Shown here: piece by piece, positions 14,369 to 20,689 of the stretch | Layout: every line of letters begins with the position of its first letter | Numbering within the stretch: position 1 is the stretch's first letter | Notes under the pieces: generated by a model | Told to the model about the DNA's origin: nothing | Databases searched by the model: none | Seen by the model: only the letters and a program-made list of their open reading frames with translations | DNA from: BM524 sp041554435 | GTDB taxonomy: Bacteria > Bacteroidota > Bacteroidia > Bacteroidales > F082 | Reading direction: 5' to 3' | Assembly: GCA_041554435.1 (NCBI GenBank) | Contig: JBFFLX010000051.1 | Coordinates: forward strand, 1 to 21,442 | DNA: 21,442 nucleotides | Made by a program: the position numbers and the translations under genes

Positions 14369-15145
14369 ATGATATATTTAAAAACGGACGAAGAAATAGA
14401 AATACAAAGACAAAGTTCTTTACTTGTTGGAAAAACTCTGGCGGAGGTAGCCAAAGTAATTAAGCCTGGTATAAAGACCATAGAGTTGGATGCCATAGCC
14501 GAAGAATTTATAAGGGATCACGGAGCGGTTCCCGGTTTTAAAGGATACGGTGGATTTCCTGGGTCTTTATGCATATCGGTAAACGATGAAGTTGTGCACG
14601 GTATTCCGGGGGAACGCATTATAGAAGATGGAGATATAGTTTCCATCGATTGTGGAACCTTTATGAATGGATTTTACGGTGATTCGGCATATACTTTTGC
14701 TGTTGGTAATGTAAGAGAAGAGTATTTATTACTTTTGCAAAGAACAAAAGAATCGCTTTACCTAGCAATCGACCAGGCAGTAGCCGGAAAAAGAATAGGA
14801 GATATTGGACATGCAGTTCAATCCTATGTTGAAGGTTTTGGTTACGGGGTTGTCAGAGATTTAGTTGGACACGGGGTTGGTAGAAATTTACACGAAAAAC
14901 CAGAGGTGCCCAACTACGGAAGAAGAGGGACAGGGACCAAACTTAAACCTGGTATGACTTTGGCAATTGAGCCAATGGTAAACCTGGGAGTAAAGGAAGT
15001 TGTTCAGGAAAATGACGGTTGGACAATTAAAACTGCAGATGCTATGCCTTCAGCACATTTTGAACACGATGTGGCAGTTAGAAACGGTAAAGCAGATATA
15101 TTGTCAACATTTGATTATATTGAAGAAGTTTTAAATAAAAAATAA
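14369..15145 (+). CDS. map: Methionine aminopeptidase, type I
   Basis: This 258-residue cytosolic enzyme removes the initiator methionine from nascent proteins. All five metal ligands are visible: Asp94 (IDCG), Asp105 (GDSAYTF), His168 (GHGVGR), Glu201 (AIEPM) and Glu232 (FEHD), with the catalytic His77 in VVHGIP. The spacing matches E. coli MAP exactly, offset by three residues. There is no N-terminal zinc-finger extension, so it is the short bacterial form (type Ia). It lies between secY and infA, as is usual when adk is missing. Confidence 0.97.
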   Translation: MIYLKTDEEIEIQRQSSLLVGKTLAEVAKVIKPGIKTIELDAIAEEFIRDHGAVPGFKGYGGFPGSLCISVNDEVVHGIPGERIIEDGDIVSIDCGTFMNGFYGDSAYTFAVGNVREEYLLLLQRTKESLYLAIDQAVAGKRIGDIGHAVQSYVEGFGYGVVRDLVGHGVGRNLHEKPEVPNYGRRGTGTKLKPGMTLAIEPMVNLGVKEVVQENDGWTIKTADAMPSAHFEHDVAVRNGKADILSTFDYIEEVLNKK

Positions 15146-15151
15146 CTTTAT

Positions 15152-15370
15152 ATGGCTAAACAACAGTCGATAGAACAAGATGGAACAGTAATTGAGTCTC
15201 TGGGAAACGCAATGTTTCGAGTTGAACTCGAAAATGGACATGTAATAATTGCCCATATTTCAGGGAAAATGAGAATGCATTATATTAAAATATTACCGGG
15301 TGATAAAGTAAAATTAGAAATGTCACCCTACGATTTAACAAAAGGAAGAATAACTTTCAGATATAAATAA
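15152..15370 (+). CDS. infA: Translation initiation factor IF-1
   Basis: The 72-residue protein equals E. coli IF1 in length and is a single OB fold. SIEQDGTVIESLGNAMFRVELENGH, HISGKMRMHYIKILPGDKV and the closing KGRITFRYK are the family signature. IF1 occupies the 30S A site during initiation and assists IF2 and IF3. It starts 6 bases after map and precedes rpmJ by 16 bases. Confidence 0.98.
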   Translation: MAKQQSIEQDGTVIESLGNAMFRVELENGHVIIAHISGKMRMHYIKILPGDKVKLEMSPYDLTKGRITFRYK

Positions 15371-15386
15371 AATAAATCTGCATAAG

Positions 15387-15503
15387 ATGAAAATAAGAGC
15401 ATCTATTAAGAAAAGAACTCCTGAAGACAAAATTGTACGTCGAAAAGGAAGATTGTATGTCATTAACAAGAAAAATCCTAAGTTTAAACAACGTCAGGGT
15501 TAA
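15387..15503 (+). CDS. rpmJ: Large ribosomal subunit protein bL36, zinc-free form
   Basis: This small gene encodes 38 residues beginning MKIRASIKKRTPEDK and ending KNPKFKQRQG. E. coli L36 has the same length and binds zinc through Cys11, Cys14, Cys27 and His33; the residues here are Thr11, Asp14, Asn27 and Phe33, so every ligand is lost while the rest of the fold pattern is kept. L36 inserts into 23S rRNA near the stalk base. Its position between infA and rpsM is the conserved one. Confidence 0.95.
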   Translation: MKIRASIKKRTPEDKIVRRKGRLYVINKKNPKFKQRQG

Positions 15504-15538
15504 TAAAAGGGAATTAATAAATAAATTAAGATATTATT

Positions 15539-15916
15539 ATGGCTAGGATTGCTGGAGTAGATATCCCAAACGATAAGCGCGGTGAAATAGGTTTAACCTA
15601 TATTTTCGGAATAGGCCGAAGTACTGCACAAAAAATTCTTACAGAAGCGGGGATTGATGTCAACAAAAAAGTTCAGGAATGGACTGACGAAGAGCAAAAT
15701 GCTGTTCGTACAATTATTGGTGATTCTTTTACTGTTGAAGGAGAATTACGTTCAGAAACCCAAATGAACATCAAAAGATTGATGGATATTGGAACGTATA
15801 GAGGGATTAGGCATCGTATTGGTTTACCTTTAAGAGGACAAACCACTAAGAATAACGCTCGTACCCGTAAAGGACGTAAGAAAACTGTTGCCAACAAGAA
15901 GAAAGTGACTAAATAG
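15539..15916 (+). CDS. rpsM: Small ribosomal subunit protein uS13
   Basis: The 125-residue protein begins MARIAGVDIPNDKRGEIGLTYIFGIG, the S13 signature, and continues with RLMDIGTYRGIRHRIGLPLRGQ. A lysine-rich tail (ARTRKGRKKTVANKKKVTK) reaches towards P-site tRNA. S13 sits in the 30S head and forms bridges to L5. In E. coli the alpha operon starts here under S4 control at a pseudoknot leader; the 35-base gap from rpmJ is too short for that and I see no such fold. Confidence 0.97.
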   Translation: MARIAGVDIPNDKRGEIGLTYIFGIGRSTAQKILTEAGIDVNKKVQEWTDEEQNAVRTIIGDSFTVEGELRSETQMNIKRLMDIGTYRGIRHRIGLPLRGQTTKNNARTRKGRKKTVANKKKVTK

Positions 15917-15950
15917 TAAATAATATTACATAGTATAGAAAATAACAACT

Positions 15951-16340
15951 ATGGCAAAAAGGACCAGAAGTACAAAGAAAAGAGTAGTAAAAGTTTCCCA
16001 TCAGGGCAAAGCTTTTATAAAAGCTTCATTTAACAACATTATTGTTTCGCTTACTAATGAAGAAGGCCAGGTCATATCATGGTCATCTTCTGGAAAAATG
16101 GGTTTTAGGGGTTCTAAAAAGAATACCCCTTATGCAGCACAATTAGCTGCTGAAGACTGCTCAAAAGCAGCTTACGACCTTGGCTTGCGTAAAGTTAAAG
16201 TTTATGTTAAAGGACCAGGAGCAGGACGTGAGTCTGCAATGAGAACTATACATTCATCAGGTATAGAAGTTACTGAAATTATCGACGTAACTCCAATGCC
16301 ACACAACGGATGTCGTCCTCCTAAAAGAAGAAGAGTCTAA
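15951..16340 (+). CDS. rpsK: Small ribosomal subunit protein uS11
   Basis: The 129-residue protein is exactly E. coli length. FNNIIVSLTNEEGQVISWSS, KNTPYAAQLAAEDCSKAA and the terminal TPMPHNGCRPPKRRRV are diagnostic; the asparagine of HNG is the site that forms isoaspartate in E. coli. S11 builds the platform next to the E-site mRNA. It lies 34 bases after rpsM and 37 before rpsD. Confidence 0.97.
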   Translation: MAKRTRSTKKRVVKVSHQGKAFIKASFNNIIVSLTNEEGQVISWSSSGKMGFRGSKKNTPYAAQLAAEDCSKAAYDLGLRKVKVYVKGPGAGRESAMRTIHSSGIEVTEIIDVTPMPHNGCRPPKRRRV

Positions 16341-16377
16341 TAAGCGATCAAATTAAAATTGATAAAATAATTTAGTT

Positions 16378-16980
16378 ATGGCAAGATATATTGGCCCCAA
16401 ATCTAAGATAGCAAGAAAATTCAGAGACCCCATATTCGGACCTGATAAATTCCTTGATAAAAAGAATTACCCTCCAGGACAACATGGTAATTCAAGAAGA
16501 AGAAAAACTTCAGAATATGGTACTCAGTTACAAGCTAAGCAAAAAGCAAAATATACTTACGGCATACTTGAAAAACAATTCCGTAATATATTTAAAGAAG
16601 CTTCGCGTAGAAAAGGTATCACAGGTGAAAACTTACTTCAGTTAATTGAATCACGTCTTGATAATGTTGTTTATCGATTCGGAATTTCACCAACAAGATC
16701 TGGAGCTCGTCAATTGGTGCTACACCGCCACATTACCGTAAATGGTAAAACCGTAAATATTGCGTCTTACAATGTTAAGCCAGGTGATATTATTGGTGTA
16801 CGCGAAAAATCAAAAAGTCTGTTCGTTATTACAGAATCTTTGAAATCATACGGTAGAAATTTCTCATGGTTAGAATGGGATTCAGAAAAACTACAAGGAA
16901 AATTCCTTAACCTGCCTCCTCGTGAAGAAATTCCCGAGAACATACAAGAGCAACTAATTGTAGAATTGTACTCGAAGTAG
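16378..16980 (+). CDS. rpsD: Small ribosomal subunit protein uS4, cysteine-free
   Basis: The 200-residue protein is normal S4 length (206 in E. coli). It has the N-terminal MARYIGPKSKIARKFRDPIFG and KKNYPPGQHG, then the S4 RNA-binding domain at about 91-150 (SRLDNVVYRFG, RQLVLHRHITVNGK, VKPGDIIGVREKS). There is no cysteine, so this is the zinc-free type. S4 nucleates 30S body assembly and, in E. coli, represses its own operon. The -33 half of a likely rpoA promoter lies in its last codons, and the -7 begins on the base after its stop. Confidence 0.97.
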   Translation: MARYIGPKSKIARKFRDPIFGPDKFLDKKNYPPGQHGNSRRRKTSEYGTQLQAKQKAKYTYGILEKQFRNIFKEASRRKGITGENLLQLIESRLDNVVYRFGISPTRSGARQLVLHRHITVNGKTVNIASYNVKPGDIIGVREKSKSLFVITESLKSYGRNFSWLEWDSEKLQGKFLNLPPREEIPENIQEQLIVELYSK

Positions 16981-16988
16981 TATATTTG
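16958..16988 (+). promoter_or_regulatory. Internal promoter for rpoA-rplQ (TTG-N20-TATATTTG)
   Basis: A -33 TTG at 16958-16960 inside the last codons of rpsD and a full TAnnTTTG match, TATATTTG, at 16981-16988 are 20 bases apart, the normal spacing in Bacteroidota. Transcription would begin near 16994, leaving about a 30-nt leader before the rpoA ATG at 17025. The 44-base rpsD-rpoA gap is the longest between genes in the cluster. Confidence 0.6.
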
Positions 16989-17024
16989 CAAAATTTTTAG
17001 AAAACATAAAGTTAAACAATAACT

Positions 17025-18017
17025 ATGGCAATTTTAGCATTTCAAAAACCTGATAAGGTGATAATGAACGAATCTAATGATTTCAAAGGATCATTCGAAT
17101 TTCGTCCTTTAGAGCCTGGTTTTGGTATGACCATTGGTAATGCCTTAAGAAGAATATTACTTTCTTCATTAGAAGGCTTTGCTATCACTAATGTAAAAAT
17201 AGATGGTGTAGTACATGAATTCTCTACCATAGAAGGCGTTGTTGAAGACGTTACAGAAATAGTTCTTAATCTTAAGAAAATTCGCTTCAAACAACAAATT
17301 CAAAACGAAAGCGTCGAAAAAGTTAATATCGTAATTGGCGACCAGGAAGAATTCAGAGCCGGTGATATCAATAAATTCCTTTCAGTATTTCAGGTTTTAA
17401 ATCCTGAAGAACTAATCTGTAAACTTGAACCTTCTACTAAACTTAGTATGGAAATTACCGTAGCTAAAGGTAGAGGATATGTTCCTGCAGAAGAAAATCA
17501 GGATCCTAATGCCAGTATTGGGACCATCGCAATCGACTCTATTCATACTCCAATAAAAAATGTAAAATTCAATATCGAAAATTACAGGGTAGAACAGAAA
17601 ACCGACTACGAAAAGTTAATTATTGATCTTGATACTGATGGCTCAATTCATCCAAAAGATGCACTTAAAGAAGCAGCCAAAATATTGATTCATCATTTTA
17701 TGCTTTTCTCAGATGAAAAAATAACACTGGAAAAAGAAGAAAAGTCGATTACTGAAGAGTTTGATGAGAATACTTTACATATACGTCAATTATTGAAAAC
17801 CAAACTAGTCGACATGGACCTGTCTGTAAGAGCATTAAATTGCCTTAAAGCAGCCGATGTTGAAACTTTAGGAGAATTAGTTTCTTATAATAGAAATGAT
17901 CTTCTTAAATTCAGAAATTTTGGTAAAAAATCACTTGCTGAACTTGACCAATTGGTCGACACAAAAGGTTTGGAATTCGGCATGAATACAGCGAAATATA
18001 AATTAGATAAGGAATAA
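17025..18017 (+). CDS. rpoA: DNA-directed RNA polymerase subunit alpha
   Basis: The 330-residue protein has an N-terminal assembly domain (about 1-235) with GMTIGNALRRILLSSLEG at 34-51, an acidic linker near 236-250, and a C-terminal domain from about 255. In that domain SVRALNCLK places Arg269, Asn272 and Lys275 at the positions that bind UP-element DNA in E. coli (Arg265, Asn268, Lys271), and FGKKSLAEL continues the DNA-binding helix-hairpin-helix. UP-element recognition is thus plausible and fits the A/T tracts upstream of the rRNA promoters here. rplQ follows after 5 bases. Confidence 0.98.
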   Translation: MAILAFQKPDKVIMNESNDFKGSFEFRPLEPGFGMTIGNALRRILLSSLEGFAITNVKIDGVVHEFSTIEGVVEDVTEIVLNLKKIRFKQQIQNESVEKVNIVIGDQEEFRAGDINKFLSVFQVLNPEELICKLEPSTKLSMEITVAKGRGYVPAEENQDPNASIGTIAIDSIHTPIKNVKFNIENYRVEQKTDYEKLIIDLDTDGSIHPKDALKEAAKILIHHFMLFSDEKITLEKEEKSITEEFDENTLHIRQLLKTKLVDMDLSVRALNCLKAADVETLGELVSYNRNDLLKFRNFGKKSLAELDQLVDTKGLEFGMNTAKYKLDKE

Positions 18018-18022
18018 GTGAG

Positions 18023-18634
18023 ATGAGACACAGAAAGAGTTTTAACCATCTGGGAAGAACCAGTTCGCATAGAAAAGCAATGCTTTCAAATATGGCATCA
18101 TCCCTGATTCTACATAAGAGAATCACAACAACTGTTGCTAAAGCAAAAGCATTAAGATCATACGTTGAACCATTAATTACTAAAGCAAAAGACGATACTA
18201 CGCATTCGCGTAGGATAGTTTTTAGTTATCTCCGCGATAAGTATGCCGTTACTGAACTATTCAGAAATATAGCGGCTAAAATCATGGAAAGACCAGGAGG
18301 TTATACCAGAGTTATAAAACTAGGTAAACGTCAGGGCGATAGTGCTGAAATGGCAATGATAGAATTGGTTGATTATAACGAATTGCTTCTTACTGATAAG
18401 TCACCTAAGAAAGCCAAATCAACAAGACGCCGTCGCGGTGGTACCAAAAAGTCAACTGTAGCAGAAACTGTTGCTAAAACAGAAACTGCTGCAAAAGAAG
18501 AAAATGCTACTGTTAAAGAGGAGCCTGTTGCAAAAACTGAAGTTAAAGCTGAAGAGGTTGCTGAAGAAAAAGCACCAGAGGTAAAAGAAAACCCTGAGGC
18601 TAAAACAGAAGACAAAGAAGATAAAAAGGACTAA
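18023..18634 (+). CDS. rplQ: Large ribosomal subunit protein bL17, with long charged C-terminal tail
   Basis: Residues 1 to about 122 are standard L17: MRHRKSFNHLGRTSSHRKAML, RITTTVAKAKALR and RPGGYTRVIKLGKRQGDSAEMA. L17 lies near the exit tunnel. The protein totals 203 residues against 127 in E. coli; the extra tail is low complexity, first strongly basic (KKAKSTRRRRGGTKK) and then rich in Glu, Lys, Ala, Val and Thr. Extended tails are common in Bacteroidota L17, so this is probably lineage-typical and disordered, with no recognised domain. It ends the cluster, 21 bases before an intrinsic terminator. Confidence 0.95.
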   Translation: MRHRKSFNHLGRTSSHRKAMLSNMASSLILHKRITTTVAKAKALRSYVEPLITKAKDDTTHSRRIVFSYLRDKYAVTELFRNIAAKIMERPGGYTRVIKLGKRQGDSAEMAMIELVDYNELLLTDKSPKKAKSTRRRRGGTKKSTVAETVAKTETAAKEENATVKEEPVAKTEVKAEEVAEEKAPEVKENPEAKTEDKEDKKD

Positions 18635-18655
18635 TAGTTCTTTATTATAAAATAG

Positions 18656-18688
18656 AAAAGGCAGTCATTAATTTGATTGCCTTTTTTT
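18656..18688 (+). terminator. Intrinsic terminator of the ribosomal cluster
   Basis: An 11-pair stem pairs AAAAGGCAGTC (18656-18666) with GATTGCCTTTT (18675-18685), one pair being G-U, around an 8-base loop. A T-run to 18688 follows. It is the first intrinsic terminator I find downstream of rpsL. Confidence 0.85.
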
Positions 18689-18833
18689 GTTTATCAAGTA
18701 TCTATTCTAAATAAAAATCCAATTAACTCTTCGCAATCGTTAGAAATATAAAGGTCTGCCAAAACTTAATCCTATAATGCTGCTTATAAACTTTATACTT
18801 ATTTCAATCTATACATTAACTTGATTTTTTGAG

Positions 18834-18841
18834 TAAATTTG
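18834..18841 (+). promoter_or_regulatory. -7 promoter element for eno
   Basis: TAAATTTG matches TAnnTTTG. It would start transcription near 18847, about 19 bases before the enolase ATG at 18866. No clear TTTG or TTG lies at the 18-21 base distance, so the -33 box is weak or missing. The remaining spacer after the rplQ terminator (18689-18833) shows nothing else recognisable. Confidence 0.5.
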
Positions 18842-18865
18842 CATGAAATTTTAAAATTTAATCAA

Positions 18866-20158
18866 ATGAGTCAAATTGCAAATATACATGCCAGACAAAT
18901 CCTCGATTCAAGAGGTAACCCAACAATAGAAGTTGATGTTTATACTTCCAATGGAGTTGTAGGACGCGCAGCCGTTCCATCCGGAGCTTCCACAGGAGTG
19001 CATGAAGCCGTAGAATTAAGAGATGGAGATAAAAGTGCTTATTTAGGGAAAGGCGTATTAAAAGCCGTTCAAAATGTTAATGATGTAATAGCAGAAGAAT
19101 TAAGAGGTTATTATGTTAGTGACCAACCGGATGTGGATGCCAGATTACTTGAAATTGACGGTACCCCAAATAAAGCTAAACTAGGTGCTAATGCAATTCT
19201 GGGAGTATCACTTGCCACTGCTCATGCAGCAGCTCAGGAAACAGGTCAGTATTTGTTCAGATATATAGGAGGAGTAAATGCAAAAACACTTCCTGTTCCT
19301 ATGATGAATATTTTAAATGGAGGATCACATGCTGATAATTCAATTGATTTTCAGGAATTTATGATAATGCCAGTTGGTGGTGATACCTTTGCTGATGCCT
19401 TGAGAATGGGTGCCGAAGTTTTCCATAATTTAAAATCGGTACTTAAAAAGGCAGGTTATTCAACGAATGTAGGTGATGAAGGTGGTTTTGCGCCAAATTT
19501 AAAATCAAATGAAGAAGCTTTACAAGTAATTCTACAGGCAATAGAAAAAGCAGGTTACAAACCAGGTGAAGATATTTACATTGCACTCGATCCGGCTTCT
19601 TCCGAATACTATTTACCAGAAGAGAATGTATATCACATGAAATGGTCGACAGGAGATAAACTTACTCCAGCAGAAATGGTAGACTATTTCGACAATTGGG
19701 TGAAAAAGTACCCAATACTTTCTATTGAAGATGGAATGGCCGAGGATGATTGGGATGGATGGAAACTTATGACAGAAAAAATGGGTAGTAAAATCCAATT
19801 GGTAGGTGATGACTTATTTGTTACAAATACTGAACGTTTGTCAAAAGGAATTACAAATGGTATAGCTAACTCCATTTTAATAAAGTTAAATCAAATAGGA
19901 ACATTAACTGAAACAATTGATGCTGTTAGTATGGCAACGTCTAATGGTTATACATCAGTTATAAGCCATCGTTCAGGAGAAACTGAAGATGTTACTATAG
20001 CAGATTTGGCTGTAGCTTTAAATACAGGTCAAATAAAAACAGGATCTGCAAGTCGTTCCGACAGAATTGCAAAATATAATCAATTATTAAGAATTGAAGA
20101 AATACTTGGCGACTCTGCAATTTACCTTGGAAAAGGATTTCCATTCTTAAAAAAATAA
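18866..20158 (+). CDS. eno: Enolase (phosphopyruvate hydratase)
   Basis: This 430-residue cytosolic glycolytic enzyme converts 2-phosphoglycerate to phosphoenolpyruvate. The ILDSRGNPTIEV start (12-23), SGASTG loop (39-44) and catalytic residues are present: Glu164, Glu205 (VGDEGGF), metal ligands Asp242, Glu288 and Asp315, Lys340 in ILIKLNQIGTLTET, HRSGE at 368-372 and Lys391. I start at ATG 18866, giving MSQIANIHAR, the family N-terminus. An in-frame TTG at 18839 would add nine residues but overlaps the promoter. In E. coli enolase is part of the RNA degradosome; nothing here tests that. It has its own -7 element and a strong terminator, so it is a separate unit. Confidence 0.98.
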   Translation: MSQIANIHARQILDSRGNPTIEVDVYTSNGVVGRAAVPSGASTGVHEAVELRDGDKSAYLGKGVLKAVQNVNDVIAEELRGYYVSDQPDVDARLLEIDGTPNKAKLGANAILGVSLATAHAAAQETGQYLFRYIGGVNAKTLPVPMMNILNGGSHADNSIDFQEFMIMPVGGDTFADALRMGAEVFHNLKSVLKKAGYSTNVGDEGGFAPNLKSNEEALQVILQAIEKAGYKPGEDIYIALDPASSEYYLPEENVYHMKWSTGDKLTPAEMVDYFDNWVKKYPILSIEDGMAEDDWDGWKLMTEKMGSKIQLVGDDLFVTNTERLSKGITNGIANSILIKLNQIGTLTETIDAVSMATSNGYTSVISHRSGETEDVTIADLAVALNTGQIKTGSASRSDRIAKYNQLLRIEEILGDSAIYLGKGFPFLKK

Positions 20159-20183
20159 ATAAATCTTAATCAATAATACAGTT

Positions 20184-20220
20184 AAAGTCGTTTTCTTTAG
20201 AGAGAAAACGACTTTTTTTT
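20184..20220 (+). terminator. Strong intrinsic terminator of eno
   Basis: A 13-pair uninterrupted stem pairs 20184-20196 with 20203-20215 around a 6-base loop, and its 3' arm runs into eight Ts (20213-20220). It separates enolase from the rRNA control region. Confidence 0.9.
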
Positions 20221-20228
20221 ATTATTTA

Positions 20229-20301
20229 TATCCTGATTTACAAGCCCTTAAAAAATAAATAAAAAATATTGATTTTTTTTCATAAAAAGGCTTGCAGGAT
20301 A
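20229..20301 (+). repeat. Interrupted inverted repeat overlapping rRNA promoter P1
   Basis: ATCCTG (20230-20235) pairs with CAGGAT (20295-20300), and CAAGCC (20241-20246) pairs with GGCTTG (20289-20294). The left arm carries a 5-base ATTTA insert between its halves. That gives 12 perfect pairs, plus T20229-A20301. The arms enclose a nearly pure A/T tract (20248-20288), and the right arm contains the -33 TTG of P1. It could be a protein-binding site, a readthrough hairpin, or chance. Confidence 0.4.
20248..20288 (+). promoter_or_regulatory. A/T-rich UP-element-like tract upstream of rRNA P1
   Basis: Forty-one bases contain only A and T apart from one G and one C, with phased A- and T-runs, and end just upstream of the P1 -33 box. 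This is the place and composition expected of an UP element contacted by the polymerase alpha C-terminal domain. Function is inferred. Confidence 0.45.
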
Positions 20302-20321
20302 AAAATTAGTGATTACTTTTG
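20292..20321 (+). promoter_or_regulatory. rRNA operon promoter P1 (TTG-N19-TACTTTTG)
   Basis: A -33 TTG at 20292-20294 and a -7 TACTTTTG at 20314-20321, 19 bases apart. The start site would be near 20327. The discriminator region TTTGCAGCCGCTTTTAACAG (20318-20337) is nearly the same as that after the promoter at 404-433. Confidence 0.75.
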
Positions 20322-20342
20322 CAGCCGCTTTTAACAGCAAAT

Positions 20343-20354
20343 GTTCATTGAAAG
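20343..20354 (+). promoter_or_regulatory. boxA-like motif after P1
   Basis: GTTCATTGAAAG resembles the boxA antitermination element of rRNA leaders (E. coli TGCTCTTTAACA), where NusB and S10 bind. It lies about 15 bases after the predicted P1 start site. Confidence 0.35.
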
Positions 20355-20426
20355 TAATAGCACACATTTTTTAGAAAAGTTCAGCCAAATTTTTTTCGTA
20401 AATCAGAGGTTTAATAGAGCAGATAA

Positions 20427-20460
20427 AAAAGAGAAAAAAAAATAATATTTTTTTTTAATT
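20427..20460 (+). promoter_or_regulatory. A-tract/T-tract UP-element-like region upstream of rRNA P2
   Basis: A-runs (20434-20442) followed by T-runs (20448-20456) lie immediately upstream of the P2 -33 box. Such tracts bend DNA and can act as UP elements; the role is inferred from position. Confidence 0.4.
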
Positions 20461-20464
20461 ATTG

Positions 20465-20494
20465 TTTGCCATTAAAAAAAATGTTGTACTTTTG
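20465..20494 (+). promoter_or_regulatory. rRNA operon promoter P2 (TTTG-N18-TACTTTTG)
   Basis: A -33 TTTG at 20465-20468 and a -7 TACTTTTG at 20487-20494, 18 bases apart. Transcription would start near 20499, about 190 bases before the mature 16S end. P1 and P2 are about 173 bases apart, -7 to -7. Confidence 0.75.
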
Positions 20495-20497
20495 CCG

Positions 20498-20511
20498 TCC
20501 CTTTCGAGGGA
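20498..20511 (+). other. UUCG-capped hairpin at the 5' end of the P2 transcript
   Basis: TCCCT (20498-20502) and AGGGA (20507-20511) form a perfect five-pair stem closed by the stable tetraloop TTCG. It sits at or within a base or two of the predicted P2 start, so the RNA would begin as a hairpin. Confidence 0.5.
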
Positions 20512-20530
20512 ATAAAAATTGATACATAAG

Positions 20531-20563
20531 AGCCCGTTTACGGGTTAGTTCATAGACATATTG
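20531..20563 (+). promoter_or_regulatory. Leader hairpin plus boxA-like motif after P2
   Basis: A six-pair hairpin (AGCCCG 20531-20536 with CGGGTT 20541-20546, loop TTTA) is followed directly by GTTCATAGACATATTG (20548-20563). The latter resembles the GTTCTTTGACATATTG-type sequence I recall from Bacteroidota rRNA leaders, and boxA. Hairpin-then-boxA recalls the order of antitermination sites, though boxB is not required in rRNA operons. Confidence 0.4.
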
Positions 20564-20597
20564 AAACCAAGTAGTAAGGAACACATATTAAAAAGCC

Positions 20598-20626
20598 CCT
20601 GTTATTTCATTTTTGATTTTAACAGG
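20598..20626 (+). other. Hairpin in the 16S leader
   Basis: CCTGTTA (20598-20604) and TAACAGG (20620-20626) form a perfect seven-pair stem around a 15-base loop. It may guide leader folding or processing. The usual 16S processing stem cannot be checked, because its partner lies beyond the window. Confidence 0.4.
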
Positions 20627-20689
20627 ACTAAAATTTTAGTTAAATCTTGCCGGGATCTCGAAAGCATAATAATTTTCAAAACACTTTAT

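Noticed and set aside
14692..14737. Two TACTTTTG matches (14692-14699 and 14730-14737) inside map
   Set aside because: Both are within conserved coding sequence and lack a TTTG or TTG at 18-21 bases. The consensus is short enough to occur by chance.
18373..18615. Minus-strand open frame opposite the rplQ tail, rich in Ser, Thr and Ala
   Set aside because: It is the complement of a low-complexity Glu/Lys/Ala tail. No start context or family.
18839..18865. Nine-codon N-terminal extension of enolase from a TTG
   Set aside because: It overlaps the -7 promoter element and adds residues not found in enolases. The ATG at 18866 gives the family start.
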